A stretch of 64,000 nt of DNA from an uncultured Chitinophaga sp. (GCA_902168205.1 CABHOK010000002.1:124001-188000); one strand, 5' to 3'; numbered from the stretch's first letter, positions 47,001 to 55,471 are shown. Program-made: numbers and translations. Notes: a model not told the origin generated them from the letters alone.

Positions 47001-48650
47001 ACCGTGCAAAAAGAGACTGTCGCGTGATAACTTGAGTCGGTGGAGGTATGCGGTATCGAGTTGCGCCTGAAACCTGATCTCATTGCGTTGATCGCGAAGA
47101 TCCATGGAACCACGTACGGTAAGCTCAAGGTTTGGATCGTTGATCTTTACCAATCCCCGGAACAACCCCGTAGCAAAACGTGCATCGGTTGCTATGTTGG
47201 TATAATTATATCCTTTAATACCAATGGAACTGATCTTGCCATTCAGCAGAAAGTCAGCAGTACGTTGTGTAAGTCCTTTACCACTGATCTGTCCGTTAAG
47301 ACTTACACGTTGATAGAAGGTTGTATCGCCCAGGTATTGTCCCAAATCAAAAGATGTAAGCGAAAGTTTACCTTTATAGATCGAGTAATCTATATTTTCT
47401 TCATTTACTTTCAAGTTGATATCCGAGCGTATCGTACCGAGTTTACTGGCAAACGTTCCGTTGGCAACAAAGTCAGTAGGGTAACCTAAAAATTGTCCGT
47501 GCATGCGAAGTATACCCAGCGGGCGAAGGCGATCGAGTGTACGATCGTTAAACAGAAAAGCAAAGTCGCGCGGATCGAAAATGGAATTCTGAACATTGAG
47601 GTTTATGAATGTCTCATTGAAGTTGGGCAACCCTTCCATATCCAGCGAACCGTTCAGGTTGGTATTACCTATACCGAGTTGCATTTTGCTGAGCTTGAAC
47701 TTATCTACTCTTCCGTTAAATATACCACTGAGCTTCAACGGTTGGGTTATTCGGTTTACACCGGGAGCGAAAAAGTTCAGGTCCTTGGGATCGATGGTAG
47801 TGTTGGTGAGATTTGCGTGAATCTTTACTTTACTCACAAAGTCGTTCAGCTCGCGCAAGCCGTTGTAGCGAAATACAATGGTATCGGAAACCGTACTTTC
47901 ACCGGCTTGCAGATTGAGTCCGGTAAATTCCATACCGCCTTGCGAAATTCGAAAGAACGTGGACAACTGGTTTACCCTGAATTTTGTTTTCAGGTCTTGC
48001 GTGATCAACGTGCGCACAAAGAATTCGGTGGTATCACCGAGTACAACAAAGCTGTTGAGGTGACCTTCATCTACTGCGAGTGAAAAGTGATTATAGTCGA
48101 AACCATTCCGTATCGTATCCTGGTCCTGGTTGATATAGGTGAACTGGCTCTGGTTGAGAAAAGCTTCACCAATGTTAATACGTGGAGGTTTGCCGGTACC
48201 CTTACCTCCGGATGAATATCCTTCGTTTATCCGGTTGATGAAGACATTGATGTTCAGATCGCGTGAAGTGTCAGACTCGTGGATCTTGGTAAGGTATACA
48301 TGGGCGCTGTCAACATAAATACCATCGATGTTAACGTTGTTGTTTTCGAGAAGCTGTGAGAGTTTAAAGTTGATAAGGATCTCTTTGGCCCCGATCATCC
48401 GGTTGCCTTCGAGATCGTAGACGTTAACTCCGGTAAGCTCGAGACGGTCGAACCAGAGCATACGGAATCCTTTAACAGTTGAAGGAAAACCAACTACTTC
48501 GGTAAAATTTCGCAGAAACCGGGAGGCCAGCCAGTTTTGAACAGGCGGCATTTGCAGCACTAAAAAACCTGATATGAGCAGGAATATAAGGGCTGTAAAA
48601 AGATAGGCGAGTATCTTTCGAATTCTATTTTTGATAACTTGCCGGTTCAT
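44049..48650 (-). CDS. tamB: TamB-like translocation/assembly module protein
   Basis: 1533 residues. An N-terminal membrane anchor (about 14-34) is followed by a very long stretch of beta-strands of the AsmA/TamB type, with the family's start F-x-G-x-x-V-x-W-like strand (TVKGFRMLWFDRLELTGVNV). The conserved C-terminal TamB domain (DUF490) spans about 1130-1490 and includes RGVGDLRLQLDTKGEFNMFGPFEFTEG-like strands and a late LVVDVDIGS region. Such proteins bridge the inner and outer membranes and carry lipids or help insert outer-membrane proteins. The last residues are Lys- and Glu-rich. It is divergent from tsaD with only 11 bases between the start codons and overlaps the DUF2279 gene. Confidence 0.92.
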   Translation of the reverse strand: MNRQVIKNRIRKILAYLFTALIFLLISGFLVLQMPPVQNWLASRFLRNFTEVVGFPSTVKGFRMLWFDRLELTGVNVYDLEGNRMIGAKEILINFKLSQLLENNNVNIDGIYVDSAHVYLTKIHESDTSRDLNINVFINRINEGYSSGGKGTGKPPRINIGEAFLNQSQFTYINQDQDTIRNGFDYNHFSLAVDEGHLNSFVVLGDTTEFFVRTLITQDLKTKFRVNQLSTFFRISQGGMEFTGLNLQAGESTVSDTIVFRYNGLRELNDFVSKVKIHANLTNTTIDPKDLNFFAPGVNRITQPLKLSGIFNGRVDKFKLSKMQLGIGNTNLNGSLDMEGLPNFNETFINLNVQNSIFDPRDFAFLFNDRTLDRLRPLGILRMHGQFLGYPTDFVANGTFASKLGTIRSDINLKVNEENIDYSIYKGKLSLTSFDLGQYLGDTTFYQRVSLNGQISGKGLTQRTADFLLNGKISSIGIKGYNYTNIATDARFATGLFRGLVKINDPNLELTVRGSMDLRDQRNEIRFQAQLDTAYLHRLKLSRDSLFLHGTVEADIQGLTLDSLRGTANVQNLVVLYKDQELSLDDIQLDAQRDKSNRLFRVQSTLVDVEAKGDYYFSEISSDVETLVKEILLNLKNDKQQIAEYYSQKARRPKSYQAQLAINLKNIKPITDLFNVDLSLSPNTKFDGKFTSGRTTIFNIYSEFDSLKYQGKTFINSNIELTVSKISDSTSVLSMLTVTSDKQILNKNLQTKNLLAEAIWNRNHIDFSLDADHDGQTNYMRLQGGVDFQQDSTVISMLPSELQLLERKWSFAKDNYIAINGSDWTFSNLALLNEQQSIKIDGKISKDPSKVISLYIDSLELSLFNVLTNKKIAGVTDAHINMSNFYRKPVIQNDLSIKNFTVDDFLIGDVIGKNHWDTVEHKLDINLFIDRMGTRIVNVAGDYNPSREYSPLNLTANLDKAELNIVQPFLEEFFSQIGGTISGEFKITGELTEPDIRGEGKVSDGQIMINYLKTLYRFTGIIGLTPTSIFFKDIELSDILRNKGRLNGAITHQAFSNMAINMDADFRNFQVLNTSMKDNSLFYGQAYATGDVNFSGLLSNLRISSNARTEKNTRIYVPLNGSSSVNKKEFITFVNFKDSTYTKSVKQNIRKKVNITGLSFDLNLDVTPDAYCEIIFDMKSGDIIRGRGVGDLRLQLDTKGEFNMFGPFEFTEGWYNFTLYDIINKEFLIKKGSRITWYGDPYKATVDIDATYNQLASFAPLVTMSDPSVSITESPQLQRRYPVMVLLTLDGPMLSPEINFDITAKDLPKNVQTNTQTVNLDLLFTAFKNKLDEQELKRQVFSLIVLRKFSPAESLSTSGSVVNSLSELFSNQLSHWMSQVDEDLVVDVDIGSMDAESFNTFQLRMSYTFLNGRLRVTGDGTYNTSNNATNSTGTQQNPSSLAGDWTVDYMLTADGKLRVKMYSRTNVNPILSSVNNQTAMTTGASIIHTQSFNEIKDLWISERKKRKKQQQSSSEEKANINTDAIKEEDDGTE

Positions 48651-48661
48651 TCTAACTACAC

Positions 48662-49669
48662 ATGCGTCCCGTTATCCTTGCCATTGAGTCTTCGTGCGAT
48701 GAAACATCTGCCTCCGTTATACGAAACGGCAAGGTACTTAATAATATTATCGCCTCACAGGCAGTCCACCAAAAATACGGAGGAGTGGTTCCTGAACTCG
48801 CCTCACGTGCACACCAGCAAAACATAGTAGCGGTGGTGAACGAAGCGATGGAAACATCGGGCATCAGCAAAACAGAACTTGATGCCATTGCGTTCACCCG
48901 CGGACCGGGATTGATGGGAGCGTTGTTGGTGGGTGTATCGTTTGCCAAAGGGATGGCGATGGCGCTCAATATTCCGATGATCGAAGTGAATCACATGCAG
49001 GCACATGTGCTTGCGCATTTCATTGACGATCCTAAACCATCGTTTCCGTTTCTTTGTCTCACGGTAAGTGGCGGACATACGCAGATCGTATTGGTAAAAA
49101 GTCACCTCGATATGGAGGTAATCGGACAAACGCAGGATGATGCTGTAGGGGAGGCGTTTGATAAAGCAGCCAAGATCATGGGACTTCCTTATCCGGGTGG
49201 ACCGCTGATCGACAAGTATGCCCAGTCGGGAAATCCGAAGGCCTATAAATTTTCGGAAACGGTTATGCCGGGACTTGATTTTTCTTTCAGCGGAATCAAG
49301 ACAGCATTCTTATATTTCCTTCGCGATGAAAAGGCCAGCAACCCGAACTTCGTAGAAGAACATGTCAACGATATATGTGCCAGTCTGCAACAGCATCTTG
49401 TTAATATGTTGCTCACGCGGGTGCGTCAGGCCAGCGAGCAAACCGGTATAAAAAATATAGCCATAGCCGGAGGTGTTTCTGCCAACTCCGGGTTGCGCAG
49501 AGAGTTAAAAGCACTTGGCGATAAACAAGGATGGAATATATTTATACCTTCGTTTGAGTATTGTACCGACAACGCAGCCATGATTGCCGTAGCGGCACAC
49601 TATAAATACCTGAAGAGCGATTTTTGTTCGCTCGATGTTACTCCGTTGGCTCGCATGCCTTTATCTTAA
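48662..49669 (+). CDS. tsaD: tRNA N6-threonylcarbamoyladenosine transferase TsaD
   Basis: 335 residues. It attaches the threonylcarbamoyl group to A37 of ANN-decoding tRNAs. The start ILAIESSCDETSAS, the HQKYGGVVPELASRAH motif, the metal-binding His pair in NHMQAHVLAHF, and VSGGHTQIVLV, GEAFDKAAK, GGVSANSGLR and YCTDNAAMIA are all present. The start is fixed by the family's N-terminus, leaving just 11 bases to the tamB start on the other strand. Confidence 0.97.
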   Translation: MRPVILAIESSCDETSASVIRNGKVLNNIIASQAVHQKYGGVVPELASRAHQQNIVAVVNEAMETSGISKTELDAIAFTRGPGLMGALLVGVSFAKGMAMALNIPMIEVNHMQAHVLAHFIDDPKPSFPFLCLTVSGGHTQIVLVKSHLDMEVIGQTQDDAVGEAFDKAAKIMGLPYPGGPLIDKYAQSGNPKAYKFSETVMPGLDFSFSGIKTAFLYFLRDEKASNPNFVEEHVNDICASLQQHLVNMLLTRVRQASEQTGIKNIAIAGGVSANSGLRRELKALGDKQGWNIFIPSFEYCTDNAAMIAVAAHYKYLKSDFCSLDVTPLARMPLS

Positions 49670-49731
49670 GTTGAACGGTTTAAGCGTAAAGCTGTAAACG
49701 TTCTGCTTGTATACTTTGAAGATGTAGCGCG

Positions 49732-50112
49732 ATGAAAAGTATTGCAACAACACAACAAGAACACCGCTATACCGTTCAACCGCAGGACGTGGCTGCCTTT
49801 CATGGCGAAGTGGTACATCCGGTTTGTTCTACCTTTGTATTGGCACGAGAAATAGAATGGACAACCCGGCTGTTTGTGCTGGCGATGAAAGAGGATGATG
49901 AAGAAGGTATCGGAACACAGTTGAGTATTGATCATAAAAGTCCTGCGTTTGTCGGAGAAGAAATTATCTTTACTGCCAAGATCGAAAGCCTTCGTGACCA
50001 TGAACTGATCTGCAGTTACAAAGCGATGGTACACAACCGGCTCATTGCCAGTGGCCAGACAGGACAAAAGATTTTAAAGAAAGAAACTCTCAAAAGAATT
50101 TTTACCAGGTGA
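49732..50112 (+). CDS. FlK-like hotdog thioesterase
   Basis: 126 residues with a single hotdog fold resembling fluoroacetyl-CoA thioesterase FlK. The region of the catalytic Thr/Ser and Glu reads VCSTFVLAREIEWTTR, and the His region reads LSIDHKSPAFVGEEI. Relatives in Bacteroidota are probably general acyl-CoA thioesterases; there is no reason to think this one acts on fluoroacetate. It follows tsaD by 62 bases. Confidence 0.8.
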   Translation: MKSIATTQQEHRYTVQPQDVAAFHGEVVHPVCSTFVLAREIEWTTRLFVLAMKEDDEEGIGTQLSIDHKSPAFVGEEIIFTAKIESLRDHELICSYKAMVHNRLIASGQTGQKILKKETLKRIFTR

Positions 50113-50156
50113 AAGTAAAAATCAGTTTCGTACAACTGTATTTATACCGGTAACCC

Positions 50157-50164
50157 TATATTTG
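50157..50164 (+). promoter_or_regulatory. Possible Bacteroidota -7 promoter box of smpB
   Basis: TATATTTG fits the Bacteroidota -7 consensus TAnnTTTG exactly and ends 11 bases before the smpB ATG. I see no good TTG at the -33 distance, so this rests on one element. Confidence 0.35.
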
Positions 50165-50175
50165 AATAAGTGAAG

Positions 50176-50637
50176 ATGAAACAACGTTTTTCTGATAATA
50201 TTAATATAAAGAACCGCCAGGCCAGTTTTGAATTTGAATTACTAGACAAGTATGTGGCGGGCATGGTGCTGATGGGCACGGAAATTAAATCGATCCGCGA
50301 AGGCAAAGTAAACCTGCAGGACGGGTATTGTTACTTTGCCAATGGTGAACTGTTTGTGAAGGGAATTAACATTACTCCGTATGCACAGGGTACACACTAT
50401 AATCACGCTGCTACCCGCGAGCGAAAGCTGCTGCTGAAACGTTCGGAGATAAAAAAACTGGAAGGCAAGATTGAAGAGAAAGGATTGACGTTGATCCCCA
50501 CCAGACTTTTTATCAACGACCGCGGACTTGCCAAGTTGGAGATTGCTATAGGAAGGGGTAAGAAACTTCACGATAAGCGCGACAGTATACGGGAGCGTGA
50601 TGCCAAGCGTGAGTTAAATCGTATTAAGCTAAAGTAA
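50176..50637 (+). CDS. smpB: tmRNA-binding protein SmpB
   Basis: 153 residues. It binds tmRNA and brings it to stalled ribosomes. The OB-fold core is clear: NRQASFEFELLDKYVAGMVL, GTEIKSIREGKVNLQDGYC, YAQGTHYNHAATRERKLLL and the tail GRGKKLHDKRDSIRERD with its basic C-terminus. I use the ATG at 50176; the GTG two codons earlier is possible. The NlpC/P60 gene follows 15 bases later. Confidence 0.96.
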   Translation: MKQRFSDNINIKNRQASFEFELLDKYVAGMVLMGTEIKSIREGKVNLQDGYCYFANGELFVKGINITPYAQGTHYNHAATRERKLLLKRSEIKKLEGKIEEKGLTLIPTRLFINDRGLAKLEIAIGRGKKLHDKRDSIRERDAKRELNRIKLK

Positions 50638-50652
50638 ACGGAGGTTTTCATA

Positions 50653-51444
50653 ATGGAGAATATGAATTATGGTGTTTGTCGCCTGAGCGTATTGTCAGTA
50701 CGGGCAGAAGCTTCTGATAAAGCTGAGCAGACAACACAGCTTCTGTTTGGAGATCATTACGAAGTGATTGACCAGTCGAAAGACAAGAACTGGTTGCGCA
50801 TCCGCATTCATTTTGATCAGTATGAAGGATGGATCGACAGCAAGCAACACCATGCTGTATCGAAAGACTACTTTGATTACCTCGATAAATCAGAATTTAA
50901 AATTACCACCGATCTTACTTCGAGCATGCTCTACAATAAGAGCCCGCTGGTAATTCTTATGGGGAGTATGATACCCATTTCAAGTTCGGAGCTGTTCAAG
51001 ATGGAAGAACAGTTTGCATTTAATGGTGAAGCTAAAAATGTAGGACTGAAGCGTGAGTACGAATACCTGCGAAATATAGCAGTAAAGTATATCAATGCTC
51101 CCTACCAGTGGGGTGGCAAAAATCCGTTTGGTATAGATTGCTCCGGCTTTACGCAGATGGTATTCAAGATAAGCGGGTATAAACTACTCCGCGATTCTTC
51201 GCAGCAGGCCAATCAGGGTAAAGCTGTAAAAGATTTTGCAGAGGCTCGTCCCGGTGATTTGGCTTTCTTTAAAAATGCAGAAGGAAAAATTATACACGTT
51301 GGAATTGTATTACATGAAGATAAAATCATTCATGCTTCCGGACGCGTTCGTATTGATCAATTCACATCCGGAGGAATCGTCAATAGCGAAACAAAAGTAT
51401 TGACGCACACATTGTCTCATGTAAGACGCGTGCTCACCGAGTAA
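50653..51444 (+). CDS. NlpC/P60 (C40) cell-wall peptidase with SH3-like domains
   Basis: 263 residues. About 1-130 are two SH3-like wall-binding domains (GVCRLSVLSVRAEASDKAEQ, WLRIRIHFDQYEGWI). The NlpC/P60 domain covers about 140-260 with catalytic Cys in GIDCSGFTQMVF, His in HVGIVL and third-position His in IIHASG. It should cut gamma-D-Glu-diamino acid bonds in peptidoglycan peptides. No signal peptide is present, as in cytoplasmic recycling enzymes of the YkfC type. It follows smpB by 15 bases. Confidence 0.92.
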   Translation: MENMNYGVCRLSVLSVRAEASDKAEQTTQLLFGDHYEVIDQSKDKNWLRIRIHFDQYEGWIDSKQHHAVSKDYFDYLDKSEFKITTDLTSSMLYNKSPLVILMGSMIPISSSELFKMEEQFAFNGEAKNVGLKREYEYLRNIAVKYINAPYQWGGKNPFGIDCSGFTQMVFKISGYKLLRDSSQQANQGKAVKDFAEARPGDLAFFKNAEGKIIHVGIVLHEDKIIHASGRVRIDQFTSGGIVNSETKVLTHTLSHVRRVLTE

Positions 51445-51459
51445 TGGGTACGATCGTCT

Positions 51460-52011
51460 TCAGATCAAAATAACATCAATCAGTTTTTCCGGTAGGCCAG
51501 CATAGTTCATCGCACTGCTATAGAGATAATCTTCAGGCGATAGTACAATGCCGGCCTTTACGGGATTGTTGTGGATATATTCCAGACGTTGTTCCACCAT
51601 TACATTTGTATTTAACTCAATCGGATGGGAGTGTTGCTCCCAGAACTGGTATATTTTATTGTTAGGATTATACCGGCCGGTACGTTCAAACATCCACATC
51701 AATAAATCCTTGCGACTTTCCTGCGGATTGTCTTTTACAGCCTCGATGATTTTGACAGAAGTATATTTCTTAATGTCACGAACGATTCCCTCCAGGGGAG
51801 CCTTGCCACGTCTGCCAATGATCATGTGGACATGATTAGTCATGATACAATAGGCGTATAGATCCAATCCTTTGTGTTGCTGACAGTATCGCAGACTATC
51901 CATGAATATATCCCTATATTCTCTTCGGGTAAAAACATCCAGCCATCGAATGACGGTAAAGGTCACGAAATATAATTGATCCTGATCCCGGATCTTGTAC
52001 TTACGACTCAC
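51460..52011 (-). CDS. REP-associated tyrosine transposase (RAYT), intact
   Basis: 183 residues from a GTG start at 52009-52011; no ATG lies early enough. It is an IS200/IS605-like Y1 transposase (HUH endonuclease): YFVTFTVIRWLDVF, then the metal-binding His pair in MTNHVHMIIG near 59-68, and the C-terminal part VEQRLEYIHNNPVKAGIV with the Tyr that attacks DNA. RAYTs are single-copy domesticated transposases that move or maintain REP palindromes. Directly upstream (52055-52190) lie palindromes of the expected kind, and related ones occur at 55472 and 57532. Confidence 0.92.
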   Translation of the reverse strand: MSRKYKIRDQDQLYFVTFTVIRWLDVFTRREYRDIFMDSLRYCQQHKGLDLYAYCIMTNHVHMIIGRRGKAPLEGIVRDIKKYTSVKIIEAVKDNPQESRKDLLMWMFERTGRYNPNNKIYQFWEQHSHPIELNTNVMVEQRLEYIHNNPVKAGIVLSPEDYLYSSAMNYAGLPEKLIDVILI

Positions 52012-52054
52012 AGCTAACGTTTAAATTTTTACAATAGTATAGTAAATATACACC

Positions 52055-52190
52055 TGGCGCAAGTCTGAAGACTTGTGCCAGCACTGAAACCAGCCTTCAG
52101 ACTGGTAAAATTATATTTTGGTATTTAGAAAAATAGCCCAAGTCTGAAGACTTGGAACATATATAGGCACAAGTCTTCAGACTTGCGCCA
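52055..52190. repeat. REP-like palindrome cluster upstream of the RAYT
   Basis: Copy A (52055-52080) is TGGCGCAAGTC, TGAA loop, GACTTGTGCCA. Copy B (52138-52154) is CCAAGTC, TGAA, GACTTGG. Copy C (52166-52190) is the exact reverse complement of the first 25 bases of A, so A and C form an inverted pair as in BIMEs. A weaker ACCAG...CTGGT hairpin lies between A and B (near 52089-52105). The cluster ends two bases before the stop of the next minus-strand gene. Confidence 0.88.
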
Positions 52191-52191
52191 G

Positions 52192-52779
52192 TTATGGGGT
52201 AACTACTCTTGCAAAAGCATCCCGTATATAAATCCGGGATACCCAGATAGTCGACTTATTCGGATTTACTTCGATCGATTCAAGAATCCCACCGCATCGA
52301 ACATTTTTTCCTATATATCGCGAAGGATGAATCGGCTCCTTATAAACAAAGTACTCAAAGCACAGAATTGCCGTTTTCGATTTGTTAGCCGTAGTCGTCA
52401 TTCCTTTTAATATACCATTGTGCATAACAAATTTTAATGAGTTATATCCTAGCGCAGTACTGTCGATACAAGGATGTGCCGGCATAACAATCCATTGTCC
52501 TACATGGCGGTTGGCATTTTTTGTAAAATCATCGTATGTCATTTGGTTGGCAGTCACCATACCTGCAGCCGAAAAGATATTCATATAGGTGACAATCCCT
52601 CGGATATCGGAAGAGTCGTTTCGCGTTGAGCTGAGAAGCTGGTTGGTTTTTTCAAACGCGCTTTTGAAGTCTTCATTCTGAAGATAAGGAATAACGCTTT
52701 TAAAGTCGTCATGTGTAATTACCTGGGCGTGGATCACACCCGGTAAAAATATAAGTATACCGATAGCAAGAAACTTCAT
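52192..52779 (-). CDS. Secreted protein of unknown function
   Basis: 195 residues with a signal peptide cleaved near VIHAQ (residue 19). The mature part has two helices (about 25-50), then alternating strands, and a C-terminal half with YNSLKFVMHNGILKGM and AILCFEYFVYKEP. Two Cys near 104 and 162 could pair. No family is recognised. It ends at a REP cluster and is not obviously in an operon. Confidence 0.65.
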   Translation of the reverse strand: MKFLAIGILIFLPGVIHAQVITHDDFKSVIPYLQNEDFKSAFEKTNQLLSSTRNDSSDIRGIVTYMNIFSAAGMVTANQMTYDDFTKNANRHVGQWIVMPAHPCIDSTALGYNSLKFVMHNGILKGMTTTANKSKTAILCFEYFVYKEPIHPSRYIGKNVRCGGILESIEVNPNKSTIWVSRIYIRDAFARVVTP

Positions 52780-52839
52780 GGTGAGGAATAGCGAAGTTGT
52801 AACGAGACGCTATAGTTCACTAACGGAATATAGTTATGG

Positions 52840-53733
52840 TCAGATATCTACCGGCATTACTTTTTTTCCATGCTTCAACAGACCCGCTACATCTTCATGT
52901 GCCCCGGTAAAAGGACCAGACGATTCAATTTTCAAGGTAGCCATTGCCGCACCAAATTCTCCGGCTGTTTGCAGGTCTGCATTCCGGACGCGTTGGTATA
53001 GATAACCCGCCATATAGGTATCACCACAACCTGTAGCATCGGTCACGGTTTTAGGGAGATAAGCTGGTATATCGTAAAACGTATTTTGATGGTATACCAC
53101 AGAACCTTTGCTGCCGAGTGTAATGATAACTTCCTTCACCCCCCAGTCGGCCAGTATCTTCGATCCTTCACGAACATCACTACTGCCGGTAAGAACTTCC
53201 ATTTCGTGTTCGTTGGCTTTCAGAATATCAATATAGGCAAGTGCTTCGCGTTTGGCAGGCCAGTCGATGGCCAGTACATTTTCGTTTTCTACTTTACGCA
53301 GATAACCTTGTACATCGAGGGATACGATACTTTTTTCTGCAAGGTACTTGATAACTTCCGTAGAGATATCGTCAGCCAGCAGCGGACCAAGGTGAAATAT
53401 TTTGGCCTGTACATCCGCTAATTGTTCTATTGTAAAGGGATCAGCCGTTTGTAAAACCCGCTGTGTACGATGATCAACGTTGTGCGAGTAAATATTTTCG
53501 AAGTATACTGTATGCGCACTCGGTAGGGCATTTACATCGATGCCTTTAGCACGAAGTTCCGTTACGAACTTCATTTCACTTTCTGCAAGCGCAGTTACCA
53601 GCGTGTACTTGATAGCCATGTTTTTAATGGCGTTAGAGAAGTAGAAAGAAGTACCGCCCGCCATGTGAACGGTTGATTTTGGAGTAACTACTTTGTCAAG
53701 CGTAATGTGTCCGATGCAGCAGATGTCAAACAT
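52840..53733 (-). CDS. PfkB-family carbohydrate kinase
   Basis: 297 residues from the ATG at 53733 (MFDICCIGHITLDKVV), the natural start for this fold; the frame is open 18 codons further back. The ATP-binding and catalytic motif near the end is T-D-A-T-G-C-G-D-T-Y-M-A-G-Y, with the base Asp in GCGD. The N-terminal GG (MAGGTSFYF) motif is present. The substrate is a sugar or sugar-like compound; resemblance is to the inositol/sugar-kinase side rather than to ribokinase proper. Neighbouring genes give no hint of substrate. Confidence 0.88.
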   Translation of the reverse strand: MFDICCIGHITLDKVVTPKSTVHMAGGTSFYFSNAIKNMAIKYTLVTALAESEMKFVTELRAKGIDVNALPSAHTVYFENIYSHNVDHRTQRVLQTADPFTIEQLADVQAKIFHLGPLLADDISTEVIKYLAEKSIVSLDVQGYLRKVENENVLAIDWPAKREALAYIDILKANEHEMEVLTGSSDVREGSKILADWGVKEVIITLGSKGSVVYHQNTFYDIPAYLPKTVTDATGCGDTYMAGYLYQRVRNADLQTAGEFGAAMATLKIESSGPFTGAHEDVAGLLKHGKKVMPVDI

Positions 53734-53899
53734 AATTTTAACAAGATCAGTGGGCGGTCGGGGCAGGGCCGCCTTTAAAAGCCTCAAAAATAGTAAAGAT
53801 TGTGATCAATCGCTGAATTTCTTAAAATACCGTTTGCAATGCCGTAATTTTCGCATAATGTTAAAAGGGACGTGTCGCATGGCTAACGCGATAGCGTTG

Positions 53900-54790
53900 T
53901 CATTTCGGAGAGGCAAAGGGCAGGTAATCACTGTCAATCCATTTCACGTCATACTCACTGCTATAAAAGAAGTATTTCCCATCCGGAGAGAAGTTAGGAC
54001 AATACTCATACGTTGGTGTATTAAACCGCTTGCCCATGTTCGCAGCGGGAAGCCATTCGTGATGCTTTTTTTGTGAGTAATATAGATCAGCTTCGCCGTA
54101 ACCGCCCGGACGGTTGTATGATGTAAATATGATCGATTGTTCATCAGGCGTGATGAGCGGATCGTGTTCATCGGTTGCTGTATTGATGGCTGCACCAAGG
54201 TTTTCCGGCGAAGTATATTTACCATTCACCAATTTACTCCTGTATAGATCGAGACCACCGTAACCGCCTTTTCGAGTAGAGGCAAAGTATAAATTGCCGT
54301 TTGCTGCTATCGATACGTAATACTCTGTGCTATCAGAATTTACGTTCTCAATATTTTCGGGTGCCGACCATCTACCATCAACGTTAGGATACACTTTCCA
54401 AATGTCGTAATCGCTAATCGTGTCGTTTTTATTTTTGGGTCGGTTAGATATATAGTATATCGCTCCATCAGGGAGGATGAATGGATCAGCCTGCGAATAT
54501 TCTGCTTCCGAAAATGGCGCTATAGTAACGGTATATTTTGCTTCGGGGTTTAATGTTACCTGGTATATATCCCATTTACCTTTCTTTGCACGACAGAAGT
54601 AATATGTCTTTCCATCCGGAGAAAATGCTGAATTGAAATCAAGTGAATCAGAAGAAACGACACCCGGTAAAAATTTTAACACCACAGAGTCGGGAAGTGG
54701 TGTCGGGTAGGAGATGGCTTCTTCATTTTTAGGAGCACAGCCGATAATGAATAAGATAAGTAGAATGTATATAGGTACAGAAGCCTTCAT
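53900..54790 (-). CDS. PD40/TolB-like propeller lipoprotein
   Basis: 296 residues with a lipoprotein signal (LLILFIIGC, Cys near 18). The mature part is a beta-propeller of PD40 type: FNSAFSPDGKTYYFCRAKKG, YYVSIAANGNLYFASTRKGGYGGLDLYRS, DPLITPDEQSIIFTSYNRPGGYGEADLY and NFSPDGKYFFYSS. The repeats resemble the propeller of the PorE-like protein at 33658 but lack OmpA and TPR parts. It follows the CGNR regulator gene by three bases and is surely co-transcribed with it. Confidence 0.82.
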   Translation of the reverse strand: MKASVPIYILLILFIIGCAPKNEEAISYPTPLPDSVVLKFLPGVVSSDSLDFNSAFSPDGKTYYFCRAKKGKWDIYQVTLNPEAKYTVTIAPFSEAEYSQADPFILPDGAIYYISNRPKNKNDTISDYDIWKVYPNVDGRWSAPENIENVNSDSTEYYVSIAANGNLYFASTRKGGYGGLDLYRSKLVNGKYTSPENLGAAINTATDEHDPLITPDEQSIIFTSYNRPGGYGEADLYYSQKKHHEWLPAANMGKRFNTPTYEYCPNFSPDGKYFFYSSEYDVKWIDSDYLPFASPK

Positions 54791-54793
54791 TGT

Positions 54794-55414
54794 TTATGCC
54801 GGATTGGTAGATTCTTTTTTACGATGATAATACCTGCGAGCTTTGTCATTGCTCCCACATACCTGCATATTGCACCAGCGTCTTTTGCCATTTTTTGTTG
54901 TGTCAAGAAAAAGCCACCTACAGGTTGGACATTCTTTAATTCTTTCAAATGATTGTGATGAGAGTATATCAAAAGCATTTTTAATAAGGAGGTATAGAGG
55001 TTCTTTCAAAATCGTCTTTTCCGAAACAGCAAATGATGTAGTAACCTCTGTCCGACCAACATCTATACGCATATTGGAAAGAGCTTCTGAAAGAAGACCA
55101 TTGAAAGCATCCATCGCTCCTTTATCCGCCTTTCGATGTTGCGCCAGGGAAGAGAACAGTGTAAAGATCACTTCACGTGCTTCGACCACCTGTCGCAACG
55201 TATCTGCCGATTTTCGCACATGACTTTCAGAAAAAATGCTGATAGTATGAATCCTTCCCTTTGACAGTAATCCGATCTTTTCGCTCCATTGTATGAAGTC
55301 ATTATACTTCGTCAGGTAATCGAAATAGTCAGGATCATTCCGGTTGCTGATGGTATTGGTGAAATCAAAGACCGGGCAACCTCCATCGAGTTGAAGACTG
55401 GCAATACTTCTCAT
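54794..55414 (-). CDS. ABATE/CGNR zinc-finger regulator
   Basis: 206 residues. The N-terminal ABATE domain (about 8-150) begins LDGGCPVFDFTNT and is thought to bind a stress ligand. The C-terminal CGNR zinc finger (about 158-200) has C-P-T-C-R-W-L-F-L-D and R-R-W-C-N-M-Q-V-C-G, four Cys positioned to bind zinc, and an Arg-rich tail suited to DNA binding. The CGNR letters read C-G-S-N here. Its only close partner is the PD40 lipoprotein gene three bases downstream. Confidence 0.88.
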   Translation of the reverse strand: MRSIASLQLDGGCPVFDFTNTISNRNDPDYFDYLTKYNDFIQWSEKIGLLSKGRIHTISIFSESHVRKSADTLRQVVEAREVIFTLFSSLAQHRKADKGAMDAFNGLLSEALSNMRIDVGRTEVTTSFAVSEKTILKEPLYLLIKNAFDILSSQSFERIKECPTCRWLFLDTTKNGKRRWCNMQVCGSNDKARRYYHRKKESTNPA

Positions 55415-55471
55415 TTTATAAATCTATAATATTTTACCGTTAAAATCAATTTAGATGGTGATAAATTTACC

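Noticed and set aside
49732-50112. Fluoroacetate resistance gene
   Set aside because: The fold is FlK-like, but nothing in the neighbourhood points to fluoroacetate; general thioesterase is the safer call.
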